NCBI RefSeq assembly: GCF_001425165.1
Contig: NZ_LMDU01000003.1
Location: 1,189 to 65,188 of the forward strand
Reading direction: 5' to 3'
DNA: 64,000 nucleotides
From: Pelomonas sp. Root405
Lineage (GTDB): Bacteria > Pseudomonadota > Gammaproteobacteria > Burkholderiales > Burkholderiaceae_C
This document shows, piece after piece, positions 47,627 to 56,982 of this stretch (positions within the stretch are counted from its first letter, which is position 1; the number at the start of each line of letters is the position of its first letter). Under the pieces are notes generated by a model. The model was not told the DNA's origin. It ran no database searches and saw only the letters and a list, made by a program, of their open reading frames with translations. The position numbers and the translations under genes were made by a program.

Positions 47627-48484
47627 TCACGGGAGCATTTCCGCTCCGGCATTCCGGCGCGGCGGTCTGCCAAGGCGCCCGCTGACATCACGAGGCTTTG
47701 CCGGCAGACACCCGGCCAGCTCGATGCGGCGGCCAATGGCGTCGATCGCGCGGCGGATCAACGCAACTTCGCCAGCATGTGCGGTCGGTGACGCGACGTC
47801 GTCGAGCGCGACTGCGTCGACGCCGCAGGCTGCCAGTTGAGCAAACCAGGCGCGATACCAGTCAAAAGCGCCGGGGTGGTCGGGGTTGATGTCGCACATG
47901 TCGGTGTTCCACGCGCAAGTCGAGCCTGGGTTGGCGATCTCATCGCAACGCCATGGGCTGCCGGCGATAGGCAGACCGCGCTCGACCGCCTGACGGGGGA
48001 CGCCGCGCGTCAGATGGACACCGAAACGCAAGCCGAGGCGGTGGACCTGAGATGCGAGCGGCGCGAAGCCGAGGCCTTCCATGGCGCTGGGGAACCGGTC
48101 TGCCGTGGGCTGCGGTCGGCCATGGGCATCCATTTCCAACGGCGCAAAAGGTCGGCAGCCGGAAGCTGAAGCCGGCGCCGCGTACCACCGGGGCCCGACC
48201 ATCGCGATGTCATCGCCGAAGGGCGAGCGGCGCTCAGCCATGAGGCGCGCATTGGCCAAGAAGCCGGCTTCGGTCGTTGCGACGCCAAGGTCGTCGCAGC
48301 CACTCAAGCTGGTTGGCATGTTGGGGCGACAGGCGGAGCACGGCCCGCCCATCTCGTCCGCCCCGACGGCTAGGCTGTCGTGCTCCCCAAGAGGGTAAAC
48401 GGGGTCTTCCAGACGGTAGCCGCCCGCATATGCAGCCGATGAATCCGCCGACGAGAAGCGCATGTTCGAAGTGGATGTGGACAT
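47627..48484 (-). pseudogene. Decayed GH27 alpha-galactosidase remnant
   Basis: Residues about 60-265 match the first half of a GH27 TIM barrel: TTEAGFLANARLMAERRSPFG, APLEMDAHGRPQPTADRFPSA, LGLRFGVHLTRGVPRQAV, STCAWNTDM and ACGVDAVALDD (position of the nucleophile Asp). The expected GWNSWD-like start is degraded (LSGCDDLG). The second half of the barrel, including the acid/base Asp, is missing; after RRIELAGCLP the frame runs into unrelated sequence. It still has an ATG and an upstream region homologous to the GH43 promoter region, so it was once part of this regulon. Confidence 0.75.
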
Positions 48485-48509
48485 AGAAACGCCTGGAAGG
48501 TCAGTGCTG

Positions 48510-48527
48510 TGATTTGACGCCGAATCA
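48510..48527. promoter_or_regulatory. Candidate LacI-type operator B1
   Basis: TGATTTG-ACGC-CGAATCA is an inverted repeat with one arm mismatch. It matches operator B2 at 50012 in reversed orientation and lies 26 bases before the GH27 remnant start. Confidence 0.65.
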
Positions 48528-48564
48528 ACTGCTGAAAATGATTGCGGCTGTGCCGCCCGAGCAT

Positions 48565-48591
48565 CGTAGATTGTTCGACGGCCGGACTAAC
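48565..48591. promoter_or_regulatory. Candidate operator A1, between the GH27 remnant and lacI-type gene
   Basis: On the - strand this site matches operator A2 (49948-49974) over most of 27 bases, with the shared core GTCGA-x-CAA-x-CTA. It lies in the 320-base region 48485-48804, which holds no gene and also faces the regulator gene, so it may serve autoregulation. Confidence 0.55.
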
Positions 48592-48804
48592 TAGGGAAAG
48601 CCAGAACGGATTGCCGGGCGCTTGAAGACGGTCCGGGCGGGCATCAAGATCCTCCGGAAGGGCGGGCCGGCAAGACGGCGACGGGCGGAACGACGGCGCC
48701 GCAGCCTGGCTAGGCGTCTTTGGCGCGGTGCCTCGCGTTCCATGGGACGGCTCCCGGCGACCCAGTGCTAGAGTGCCTCGCCCCTTCTTCCCGCCGACCG
48801 GACA

Positions 48805-49908
48805 GTGTCCGCAATACCCAAGCCTTCCAAGCCACCAAAGAGCCGTCGTCACAAGTTGCCCACGCTGGCCGACGTTGCGCGAGAGGCGGGGGTTTCGGAT
48901 GTGGCGGCGTCCTGCGCGCTCAATGGCCCCAGGGGTTCCACGCGCGTGTCGGCCGAGACACGGGCGCGGGTGCTGGCAGCGGCGGAGCGCTTGCGCTACC
49001 GGCCCAACGCGAACGCACGGGCGCTGACGTACCAACGCACCAATGCCATCGGCTTCGTTGCCAATATTGCCAATGAGGCGCCCAACCTCTACTTCCTTGA
49101 AGTGTTCAACGGCGTCGTGAGGGGCGCTACGGAGGCCCACCAGACCACGTGCATCTTTCCGCTCAGTGGCTGGGAAGAAGCGCCGAAGCGCATTCCCGCC
49201 TTGTGCGATGGCCGCGTTGACGGGCTCGTCGTGCTGGCGCCTTACCTGGAAGATGACAACACGACCTGGCTACCGCCGCATACGCCCATGGTCACGATCC
49301 ACGCGGGCAGGCTGTTGCGGGCCCAGGTGAACGTCGAGGCCGACGATGAAGCGGGCGGCTATGCGATGGCGCGTCACATGCTGGGGCTCGGATATCGCCG
49401 GATCCTCTGTGTCGGGGGGCCGGTGAGCGCCAAGGGAGCAGACTGCCGTGTGGACGGCTTTCTGCGCGCCCATGCCGAAGCCGGGGTGGAAGTCGCTTCC
49501 GATCATGTGATCCGCACGTGGTTCACCGCCGAAGGCGGCAAGCAGGCCATGCAGGAATGGCTGCAACGGCACCGGGGTCAGCCGTTGCCCGAGGCGCTCT
49601 GCTGCGGCAGCGACGACATCGCCTTCGGCTGCATTGATGCATTGGAAGCTTGCGGATTGAATGTTCCGCATGACATTTCGATTGCAGGTTTCGACGACAC
49701 CTTGCTGGCTCGCACCTTGCGCATGGCAACGGTGCGCCAGCCCCTGTTGGAGATGGGGCGTCGCGCGGTCGACGTGCTGATGCAATTGATCGAGGCGCAG
49801 CGCCGTGGGGAGGCGTATCCGGGCCCGCGTGACATCGTTCTGCCGGTCGAAATCGTTTCGGGCCGAACGCTGCCGGGTCCTCGAAACGCGCCGGTGACCA
49901 TTCCCTGA
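48805..49908 (+). CDS. LacI-family transcriptional regulator
   Basis: The 367-residue protein has a LacI helix-turn-helix at about 18-40 (LPTLADVAREAGVSDVAAS), the hinge (YRPNANARAL) and a periplasmic-binding-protein-like effector domain (GFVANIANEAPNLYFLEV, GRVDGLVVLAP, GFDDTLLARTLRMATVRQPL). It should repress the adjacent hydrolase genes until a sugar binds. The first in-frame start is GTG 48805; it lacks a clear ribosome-binding site. The gene lies between two homologous operator pairs. Confidence 0.93.
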   Translation: MSAIPKPSKPPKSRRHKLPTLADVAREAGVSDVAASCALNGPRGSTRVSAETRARVLAAAERLRYRPNANARALTYQRTNAIGFVANIANEAPNLYFLEVFNGVVRGATEAHQTTCIFPLSGWEEAPKRIPALCDGRVDGLVVLAPYLEDDNTTWLPPHTPMVTIHAGRLLRAQVNVEADDEAGGYAMARHMLGLGYRRILCVGGPVSAKGADCRVDGFLRAHAEAGVEVASDHVIRTWFTAEGGKQAMQEWLQRHRGQPLPEALCCGSDDIAFGCIDALEACGLNVPHDISIAGFDDTLLARTLRMATVRQPLLEMGRRAVDVLMQLIEAQRRGEAYPGPRDIVLPVEIVSGRTLPGPRNAPVTIP

Positions 49909-49947
49909 GCCGGTAGATGCAGCGGTCGGCTGCTAGGTTTTTCCCTA

Positions 49948-49974
49948 CTTAGTTCGACGGTCGACCAAACTAAG
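49948..49974. promoter_or_regulatory. Candidate LacI-type operator A2
   Basis: CTTAGTT (49948-49954) and AACTAAG (49968-49974) form a perfect outer inverted repeat around an inner CGACGGTCG. It lies upstream of the first GH43 gene. Confidence 0.65.
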
Positions 49975-50011
49975 ATTGCCGAGCGGTAAGACCGCTTTCA
50001 TTTTTTCTAGT

Positions 50012-50029
50012 TGATTCGGCGTCGAATCA
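50012..50029. promoter_or_regulatory. Candidate LacI-type operator B2
   Basis: TGATTCG-GCGT-CGAATCA is a perfect 7-bp inverted repeat with a four-base centre. It lies 38 bases after operator A2, with the same order and nearly the same spacing as in the mirrored copy upstream of the GH27 remnant. Confidence 0.72.
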
Positions 50030-50179
50030 CGCCGCTTCCATGCTGAAGCGTTGCTGTCATTTGGACCGGATTCGACTCTCACACCCCTGCTTTACCGCTG
50101 GGAATGCGTCCATGCCGCTTCGCATTGATCCTCGCTCCGCGTGCATTCCGACAAGCTACTTCAAGGTTCTCACTTAGTC

Positions 50180-51766
50180 ATGCGCCTCGCCAGACTCCTC
50201 CAACACACCGCGCTTTGCTGCGCGGCCATCGCTTGCGCCGCCGCGCCGGCCGCTACACCGGCGCCGGGCGCCAACCCCGTGCTGCGCGACCGCTTCACGG
50301 CCGACCCAGCGCCGCTGGTGGTGGGCGACACGGCTTACCTCTACGTGGGCCGCGATGAGGCCAAGGGCGACGCCTTCTTCTTGATGAAGGAGTGGCTGGC
50401 CTACTCGTCCAAGGACCTGCGCAACTGGACCCCGCACGGCACCGTCATGAAGCCCACCGATTTCAAGTGGGCGGTGAGCGATGCCTGGGCCGCGCAGGTG
50501 GTGCAGCGCAATGGCCGTTTTTACTTCTACACCACCGTGCAGCACGACAACACGCAGTACGGCAAGGCCATCGGCGTGGCGGTGGCCGACAACCCGTTGG
50601 GCCCGTTCAAGGATGCGCGCGGCACGGCGTTGATCACGGACGCGTCCACGCCCAGCCCTTACGGCTGGAGTGACATCGACCCGACCGTCTTCATCGACGA
50701 CGACGGCACCGCCTGGATGGCCTGGGGCAACCCGGTCCTCTACCTGGCGAAGCTGAAGGCCAACATGATCGAGATCGATGGCCCCATCGAGAAAATCTCG
50801 CTGCCCAACTACACCGAGGGGCCGTGGCTGTCCAAGCGCAAGGGCACGTACTACATGACCTACGCGTCCATGGCGCAACAGGGCCTGTTTGAGCACCTGT
50901 CCTATGCCACCGCGCCCAGCCCACGCGGGCCGTGGACCTATCAAGGTCTTCTGACCGGCCCGGTGCCCAACAGCTACACCATCCACGCGGGCGTCATTGA
51001 CGACTTCAAGGGCCAGTCCTATCTCGTTTATCACAACGCCGCGCTGACCCTGAACGGCGAGACCGGCGGCACCTCCCGCCGCTCCGTCGCGATGGAATAT
51101 CTCCACTACGACGCCGACGGCCGTATGTGGCCGGTCACGCAGACGGAAGCCGGCATCAGCAAGCCGCCGCAGCCGCCCACCGGCAAAGTGCCGACGCTGC
51201 CGGACCCGGGCCGCTCCGACCCGCGTGTGGCCGTCCAGCAGTTCGCCCAGGGCTATCCCGACACTTGGCCGGGCAGCCCGGCGCTGGCCTCGGTCACCCG
51301 GCCTTTCGAGCAGACGCCCGAGCCCATCGGCTTCAACCGAGACGGCGGCTCGACCCGCCTGACGCAGACCTTCGTGCCGCGTGCCGACATATCACTGGGC
51401 CGGCTGAGCCTGTATGCCGGTGACGGCCACGGCACCGACGCCACGCGCTCGCTGCGCCTGTCGCTGCGCGACGTGGAGGCGGGCACCGAATTGCTCGGCG
51501 CCGGCAATGGCCTGGCCATCGCCTACCGGCCGCAAGGTGCCGGGCTGCTGAGCTTCGATTTCAGCGCCCATCCGTCCGTCGTGCTGAAGGCCGGCCGCCG
51601 CTATGCGCTGGCGCTGCAAGGCCAGAAGGACGCCGTGACGATCAACCTGCGCGCCAGCCGCAGCGACGTCTATGCCGACGGCGAGGCGACCCTCGATGAC
51701 CGGCCGCTGAAGGACAAGGAAAGCGGTCGCCCTGCGGACTTTGCGTTCGCGCTGTACGCGCGCTGA
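50180..51766 (+). CDS. Secreted GH43 glycoside hydrolase
   Basis: The 528-residue protein has a signal peptide (to about residue 24) and a five-bladed GH43 catalytic domain. The catalytic base is the Asp of TADPAPL (about 42), the pKa-modulating Asp lies in SDIDPTVFIDDDG, and the acid Glu is in YTEGPWLSKRKG. Residues about 370-528 form a separate beta domain, possibly carbohydrate-binding. GH43 enzymes are arabinofuranosidases, xylosidases or arabinanases. ATG 50180 is chosen; a GTG at 50141 is in frame but would put 13 residues before the signal. Operators lie just upstream. Confidence 0.9.
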   Translation: MRLARLLQHTALCCAAIACAAAPAATPAPGANPVLRDRFTADPAPLVVGDTAYLYVGRDEAKGDAFFLMKEWLAYSSKDLRNWTPHGTVMKPTDFKWAVSDAWAAQVVQRNGRFYFYTTVQHDNTQYGKAIGVAVADNPLGPFKDARGTALITDASTPSPYGWSDIDPTVFIDDDGTAWMAWGNPVLYLAKLKANMIEIDGPIEKISLPNYTEGPWLSKRKGTYYMTYASMAQQGLFEHLSYATAPSPRGPWTYQGLLTGPVPNSYTIHAGVIDDFKGQSYLVYHNAALTLNGETGGTSRRSVAMEYLHYDADGRMWPVTQTEAGISKPPQPPTGKVPTLPDPGRSDPRVAVQQFAQGYPDTWPGSPALASVTRPFEQTPEPIGFNRDGGSTRLTQTFVPRADISLGRLSLYAGDGHGTDATRSLRLSLRDVEAGTELLGAGNGLAIAYRPQGAGLLSFDFSAHPSVVLKAGRRYALALQGQKDAVTINLRASRSDVYADGEATLDDRPLKDKESGRPADFAFALYAR

Positions 51767-51837
51767 GACGGCCGCAGGCCGGGCGGCATGCCGCCTTGAT
51801 GGCGGCTCTGACCCGCACTGACTGATCCCGACAAAAC

Positions 51838-53499
51838 ATGGACAAACACGCTGACAAGCTGAGCCGCCCTTGCGCCGGCTCTCCAACCCGCCTCATGAAC
51901 CGCCCGATTCTTTCGCTTCTGATTGCCCTCGTCGTCTGCGTCGGGTCTCAGGCGGTTCCGGCGGCGGAGGCAGCACCTGCACCACAGGCAGCTCGTGCTC
52001 ACAACCCGCTGATCTGGGCCGACGTTCCGGACATCGCCATCATTCGTGTCGGCAAGACCTACTACATGAGCAGCACGACGATGCACATGAGCCCGGGCCT
52101 GCCGATCATGAAATCGACGGATCTCGTCAACTGGCGCATGGCCTCGTACGCCTACGAAACCCTTGCCGACAACGACGCGATGCGCCTCGACAACGGCAAG
52201 GACGCCTACGCGGCCGGCTCCTGGGCCCCCAGCCTGCGTTACCACGATGGCGTGTTCTATGCCTCGACGTTCTCGTACACCAGCGGACGCACCCACATCT
52301 ACACCACGCGTGATCCGGAGCGCGGCCCGTGGAAGGAGACGAGCTTCGAGCCCGTGCTCCACGACCACAGCCTGTTCTTCGACGATGACGGGCGCGTCTA
52401 CATGGTTTACGGCGGCGGTCGCATCACGCTGGTCGAGCTCAAGCCCGATCTCTCCGGCATCAAGCCCGGCGGCGTGAACAAGGTTCTCATCGAGAACGTC
52501 AACACCATCTTCGGCACCGACCTGGGCGGGCTCAATGGCGAAGGTACGCATCTCTCCAAGATCAACGGCCGCTATTACTTCTTCAACATCGCCTCGCCCG
52601 GCAGCCGCTGGGCGCCCACCGTCATCGTCCACCGCGCCGACCGCATCGACGGCCCCTACGAGGGTCGCATCGTGCTTGATGACCGTGGCATCGCCCAGGG
52701 CGGCCTCATTGATACCCCGGACGGCAAGTGGTACGCCTACCTCTTCAAGGGCAACGGCGCCGTCGGTCGCATCCCTTACCTCGTGCCCGTGACCTGGAGG
52801 GACGGCTGGCCCGTGTTCGGCAAAGACGGCAAGGTGCCCATGACGCTCGACATCGCGGCCGGTGCACAGGGCGTCTCAGGCGCCTCGGGCATCGTCGCCT
52901 CCGACGAATTCAATCGCGAACCTGGCGACCCCGCGCTGCCTCTGGCCTGGCAATGGAATCACAACCCGAGGCCCAATGACTGGTCGCTCACCAAGCGCCC
53001 AGGCCACCTGAGCCTCGTCACCAGCCGGGTTGTTGCCTCGTTGCCGGAGGCCACGAACACCCTCACCCAGCGCACCTTTGGCCCTGCCAGTTCCGCCACC
53101 ACAAGCCTCGATGTGAGCGGCATGAAGGACGGCGATGTGGCCGGCCTCACCGTCTTCCAGAAGCTGTACGGTTTTGTCGGCGTCAAGATGACCGACGGCG
53201 TCCGGTCGCTCGTCATGGTGAGCGCGGACTCCGACAAGCCCGAGGAGATCGCGTCAATTCCGCTCAAGGCCAAGACCGTCCACCTCAAGGTCGATTCCGA
53301 GTTCGAACCTGCGCCCGAACTCGCCCGGTTCTCGTACAGCCTCGACGGCAAGACCTGGACCCCCATCGGGCGTCCCTCGCGCCTGACCTATTCCTACCCA
53401 AAGCACTTCATGGGTTATCGCTACGGCCTCTTCTTCTATTCGACCAAGACCGCCGGCGGCCGTGTGGACTTTGACTATTACCGCGTCGTCGGGATGTAG
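51838..53499 (+). CDS. Secreted GH43 beta-xylosidase-like enzyme
   Basis: The 553-residue protein has a GH43 propeller (ADVPDIAIIRV with the base Asp, HDHSLFFDDDGRVYMVYG, and GLNGEGTHLSKINGRYYFF with the acid Glu). A C-terminal concanavalin-like domain (from about 360, EFNREPGDPALPLAWQWNHN) is typical of beta-xylosidases of this family. The signal peptide is MNRPILSLLIALVVCVGSQA; if translation starts at 51838 it is preceded by 19 extra residues, so ATG 51895 may be the true start. It follows the first GH43 gene by 71 bases. Confidence 0.9.
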   Translation: MDKHADKLSRPCAGSPTRLMNRPILSLLIALVVCVGSQAVPAAEAAPAPQAARAHNPLIWADVPDIAIIRVGKTYYMSSTTMHMSPGLPIMKSTDLVNWRMASYAYETLADNDAMRLDNGKDAYAAGSWAPSLRYHDGVFYASTFSYTSGRTHIYTTRDPERGPWKETSFEPVLHDHSLFFDDDGRVYMVYGGGRITLVELKPDLSGIKPGGVNKVLIENVNTIFGTDLGGLNGEGTHLSKINGRYYFFNIASPGSRWAPTVIVHRADRIDGPYEGRIVLDDRGIAQGGLIDTPDGKWYAYLFKGNGAVGRIPYLVPVTWRDGWPVFGKDGKVPMTLDIAAGAQGVSGASGIVASDEFNREPGDPALPLAWQWNHNPRPNDWSLTKRPGHLSLVTSRVVASLPEATNTLTQRTFGPASSATTSLDVSGMKDGDVAGLTVFQKLYGFVGVKMTDGVRSLVMVSADSDKPEEIASIPLKAKTVHLKVDSEFEPAPELARFSYSLDGKTWTPIGRPSRLTYSYPKHFMGYRYGLFFYSTKTAGGRVDFDYYRVVGM

Positions 53500-53582
53500 C
53501 CCATGCATTGAGCTGCGTCTTCATAACGCTCGTGTCCGGAGGAGACAACCGGCCGAGCACTTTCAACCTTGAAAGGTAGAAC

Positions 53583-55244
53583 ATGAGAACCTTGATACCA
53601 GCACTGCTGCTTGCCTTCGGCGCAAGCGCAGGCAGCCTCGCGCAGGCGCAAAGCTGCGGCAGCGGCGGCGGCGCCACCGTCTGCCTGAGCGCCAGCGGCT
53701 CGGCCAACGACAACCAGCTCAACTGGACCGTGAGCGGCAACGTCTCGCGCCTGGAGGTCTACCGCGACACCGACGCCAACCCCGCGGGCCGCACCCGCAT
53801 CGCCGTGCCAGCCACCAGCGCCAGGACCTACGCCGACGCCTCGGCCAACACCGGCACGCCCTACTGGTACTGGGTCAAGTTCACGACCAGCGCCGGCAGC
53901 TACAACTCCGGCTCGGCCAGCGCCACGCGCGGCAGCAGCTGCGCGCCGACGGCCATCACGCCCTACATCAGCACCAACGGCTCATGGACGCAGACCTCGT
54001 CGGCCATGGTCACCGCGGGGAACTCGGCCATCCTCGGCCCGCAGCCGGCCACCAGCGGCTCTTGGGGCTGGAGCGGCTGCGGCACGTCGGGCTCGGCACG
54101 CCAGCAGACCATCACGCCCGTTGCCAGCTGCACGGCCACGGCCACCTACACCAACAGCTGCGGCGCCAAGACCACCCAGGCCTTCGTGATCACCGTGCCT
54201 GGCGCGCAGACCCAAGTCATGCCGAATCCCGGCATCAACCTGGGAAATACTTTTGATTCCTTCTGGGGGTATACGCCGCCGACCAAGGCGCTGATCGATT
54301 CCATCAGGGATAGGGGGTTCAAGACCCTGCGCATACCCGTTGCGTGGGATTTCAATTCCACCAACGGAACGATCAATCCGGCGTTCATGGCCCAGGTCAA
54401 GCAGACGGTCGACTGGGCCCTCGCCGCGGGCCTGTACGTCATCATCAACGACCACTATGACCTTGGCTGGTTCGAGCGCAACGGCTTCCATTCCTACGAC
54501 CCCGCGATCAACGCCAAGTTGATCAATATGTGGACCCAGGTTGCGAACACCTTCAAATGGTACGACAGCGATAAATTGTCCTTCGCTGTCGCGAACGAAC
54601 CTGATGCGCCATCCCAGGCTCAGACCAATGTGCTCTACCAGTACCAGCAGAACTGGATCAATGCCATGCGCGCCAATGGCGGCGGCAATGCCGTTCGCTG
54701 GCTGATCGTCCAAGGGCCGAACACCAATATCGATAACACGATCAATTGGGGAAAGAATCTGCCTACGGATCCGGCAAATAAGCGGATGGTCGAAGTGCAC
54801 TTTTATGACCCCTTCGACTACACGTTGATGACAACGGACGAGACATGGGGGACCTGGAAAGCCTTCTGGGGATATAACTATAAAGTGGCCAATCAGTTGA
54901 CGAATCGCAATGTCGCGGCGGGCAACGACGAAAGCCTCATTGATATTCAACTCGCCAAGATGAAGTATTTCACCGACCGGGGTATCCCGGTACTGATCGG
55001 CGAATACAAGGCGGAGGTCAAGCACTTTCCCGAGCTGACCGGCTCATACAAGGACCAGAACTACCGGTCGGTCACGCACTGGAACAGGTATGTGCAGAAC
55101 AAGATCAACAGTCTTGGTTTCAGTGGCACCGGTTGGAACATCCAAAACGACCTCTTCCACGACACGACCGGTGCGGTCCTTGACTGGAACCTGCTTAACT
55201 CCATGCTCGGCACTTCCGAGATTGGTCCGATTCCTGGCCTGTAA
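53583..55244 (+). CDS. Secreted multidomain GH5 endoglycanase
   Basis: The 553-residue protein has a signal peptide (to about 22), a fibronectin-III-like domain (about 35-115), an Ig-like Cys-containing domain (about 118-205) and a GH5 catalytic domain (about 210-553). Catalytic residues are the acid/base Glu339 in VANEPDAP and the nucleophile Glu474 in IGEYKAE; GINLGNTFD and LRIPVAWD are also typical. Members cut cellulose, xyloglucan or mannan; the substrate is not set by what I can see. The catalytic part uses clearly more A/T-ending codons than the N-terminal domains. Confidence 0.9.
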   Translation: MRTLIPALLLAFGASAGSLAQAQSCGSGGGATVCLSASGSANDNQLNWTVSGNVSRLEVYRDTDANPAGRTRIAVPATSARTYADASANTGTPYWYWVKFTTSAGSYNSGSASATRGSSCAPTAITPYISTNGSWTQTSSAMVTAGNSAILGPQPATSGSWGWSGCGTSGSARQQTITPVASCTATATYTNSCGAKTTQAFVITVPGAQTQVMPNPGINLGNTFDSFWGYTPPTKALIDSIRDRGFKTLRIPVAWDFNSTNGTINPAFMAQVKQTVDWALAAGLYVIINDHYDLGWFERNGFHSYDPAINAKLINMWTQVANTFKWYDSDKLSFAVANEPDAPSQAQTNVLYQYQQNWINAMRANGGGNAVRWLIVQGPNTNIDNTINWGKNLPTDPANKRMVEVHFYDPFDYTLMTTDETWGTWKAFWGYNYKVANQLTNRNVAAGNDESLIDIQLAKMKYFTDRGIPVLIGEYKAEVKHFPELTGSYKDQNYRSVTHWNRYVQNKINSLGFSGTGWNIQNDLFHDTTGAVLDWNLLNSMLGTSEIGPIPGL

Positions 55245-55262
55245 TTCCCTGTGAGTTTGTCC

Positions 55263-55290
55263 GAAGGCCCGCCGCATGGCGGCCTTCTTT
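55263..55290 (+). terminator. Terminator-like hairpin between GH5 and GH39 genes
   Basis: GAAGG (55263-55267) and CCGCC pair with GGCGG and CCTTC (to 55287), with one bulged C and a GCAT loop, followed by TTT. It could reduce read-through into the GH39 gene. Confidence 0.5.
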
Positions 55291-55358
55291 CCAAATTCCT
55301 TGGCCGATACCGGACCGGGCCTGCCGCTCCTCTCTTCCGAAGTCCTCCCAATCCTCCA

Positions 55359-56951
55359 ATGAACACATCCCTTTCCCTGCCCCGGGGCGTCGTCAGCCTC
55401 GCGGCGACGCTCCTTTCACTCGGCCTGTGCGCCACGAGCCCTGCGGCCACTCCCGCTGCCCGCCAGGTGACGCTGGACCGCGCTGCGGCGATCCAGCCCA
55501 TGGACCGCTTCTTCGATCTCTCGGTCGGCGCGGACTACCCGGGCACCACCGGCCGCCCCGAAAACATCGCCCAGCTCAAGACTGCTGCGGACGAGCTGGG
55601 CTTTCGCTACGTGCGCTTCCACGACATCTTTCACGATGTCTACGGCACGGTGAAGAAGGACGGCGACAAGCTGGTGTTCGACTGGACCGGCATCGACAAG
55701 CTGTACGACGGCATCCTGGCCAGTGGCGTCAAGCCCTTCATCGAGCTGGGCTTCACACCCGCCGTGATGAAGACCTCCGACCTGAAGATCTTCTACTGGA
55801 AGGGCAACACCTCGCACCCGCAACCGGGACCCTGGACCGAGCTGATCGACGCCTTCGCGCGTCACCTCATCCAGCGCTATGGCATCGAAGAGGTTCGCAA
55901 GTGGCCGTTCGAAGTATGGAACGAGCCCAACCTCGACGGCTTCTGGGAAAAGGCCGACCAGAAGGCCTATTTCGAGCTGTACGCCAACACGGCGCGCACG
56001 CTCAAGAAGGTGGATGCCGGACTGAAGGTGGGCGGCCCCGCGACGGCCGGCGCTTTCTGGGTGCCCGAGTTGCTGGCTTATGCCAAACAGGAAGGCGTGC
56101 CGGTCGACTTTGTCACCACCCACACCTACGGCGTCACGGAGGGCTACCTCGACGAGTTCGGCAAGTCCGACCGCATCCTGGACCCCAACCCCGACGCCAT
56201 CGTCGGCGACGTGCGCCGCAATCGCAAAGAGATCGAAGCCTCGCCTTTCCCTGGCATTCCGCTGTACATCACCGAGTGGAGCACCAGCTACAACCCGTAC
56301 GACAAGGTGCATGACAGCTACATCAGCGCGCCGTGGATCCTCACCAAGCTGCGCGCCACGCGTGGCTATGCGCAGGCGATGAGCTACTGGACCTACAGCG
56401 ACCTGTTCGAGGAGCCGGGCCCGCCGCCCCGCGCCTTCCATGGCGGCTTCGGCCTGATGACGCGCGATGGTGTGCGCAAGTCGACCTGGTTCGCCTACAA
56501 GTACTTGAACGCGCTGCGCGGCAATGAGATCCCGAGCACCGACGACAAAGTATTGGCTGCGATCGATGGCGACAAGACAGCCGTCGTGGCATGGGACTGG
56601 CAGCATCCCGACCAGAAGGCCAAGAGCAACGGCGTGTTCTTCGCCAAGCCTGTGCCCAACGGCCCGGCGCCCGCGGTCAAGCTTGCGCTGCGCAACCTCA
56701 AGCCCGGCGCCTATCGGCTCGAGCTGCGCCGCGTCGGCTACAAGGCCAACGACGCTTACACGGCCTACCTCGAGATGGGCGCGCCCACCAACCTCGACGC
56801 CGCGCAGCTCGCCAAGCTGCAGCTGCTGACCCGGGACCTGCCCGAGGTCAAACGCACCGTCAACGTCGGCAAGGATGGATTGCTGAACTTCACCGTGCCC
56901 ATGCGCAGCAACGACATCGCCTTGTTGACGCTGGACCCGGTCAAGCGTTGA
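55359..56951 (+). CDS. Secreted GH39 beta-xylosidase-like enzyme
   Basis: The 530-residue protein has a signal peptide (ending ATSPAAT) and a GH39 TIM barrel with acid/base Glu189 in VWNEPNLDGFW and nucleophile Glu306 in YITEWSTSYNPYD. A C-terminal beta-sandwich follows (about 430-530). GH39 members are mostly beta-xylosidases acting on xylo-oligosaccharides. I chose ATG 55359 because the frame upstream encodes low-complexity sequence without a signal peptide. It is the last gene of the hydrolase set. Confidence 0.9.
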   Translation: MNTSLSLPRGVVSLAATLLSLGLCATSPAATPAARQVTLDRAAAIQPMDRFFDLSVGADYPGTTGRPENIAQLKTAADELGFRYVRFHDIFHDVYGTVKKDGDKLVFDWTGIDKLYDGILASGVKPFIELGFTPAVMKTSDLKIFYWKGNTSHPQPGPWTELIDAFARHLIQRYGIEEVRKWPFEVWNEPNLDGFWEKADQKAYFELYANTARTLKKVDAGLKVGGPATAGAFWVPELLAYAKQEGVPVDFVTTHTYGVTEGYLDEFGKSDRILDPNPDAIVGDVRRNRKEIEASPFPGIPLYITEWSTSYNPYDKVHDSYISAPWILTKLRATRGYAQAMSYWTYSDLFEEPGPPPRAFHGGFGLMTRDGVRKSTWFAYKYLNALRGNEIPSTDDKVLAAIDGDKTAVVAWDWQHPDQKAKSNGVFFAKPVPNGPAPAVKLALRNLKPGAYRLELRRVGYKANDAYTAYLEMGAPTNLDAAQLAKLQLLTRDLPEVKRTVNVGKDGLLNFTVPMRSNDIALLTLDPVKR

Positions 56952-56957
56952 GCCGCG

Positions 56958-56982
56958 GGGCGTGGCCGCGCCGGCCGCGCCC
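56958..56982. terminator. GC-rich hairpin between convergent GH39 and T6SS units
   Basis: GGGCG-T-GGCCG pairs with CGGCC-G-CGCCC around a CGC loop. It fills the gap between the two convergent stop codons and may act on both strands, though there is no T-run. Confidence 0.45.

Noticed and set aside
51781-51800. GGCGG-CATG-CCGCC hairpin between the two GH43 genes considered as a terminator
   Set aside because: Short stem and no T-run; the genes look cotranscribed.
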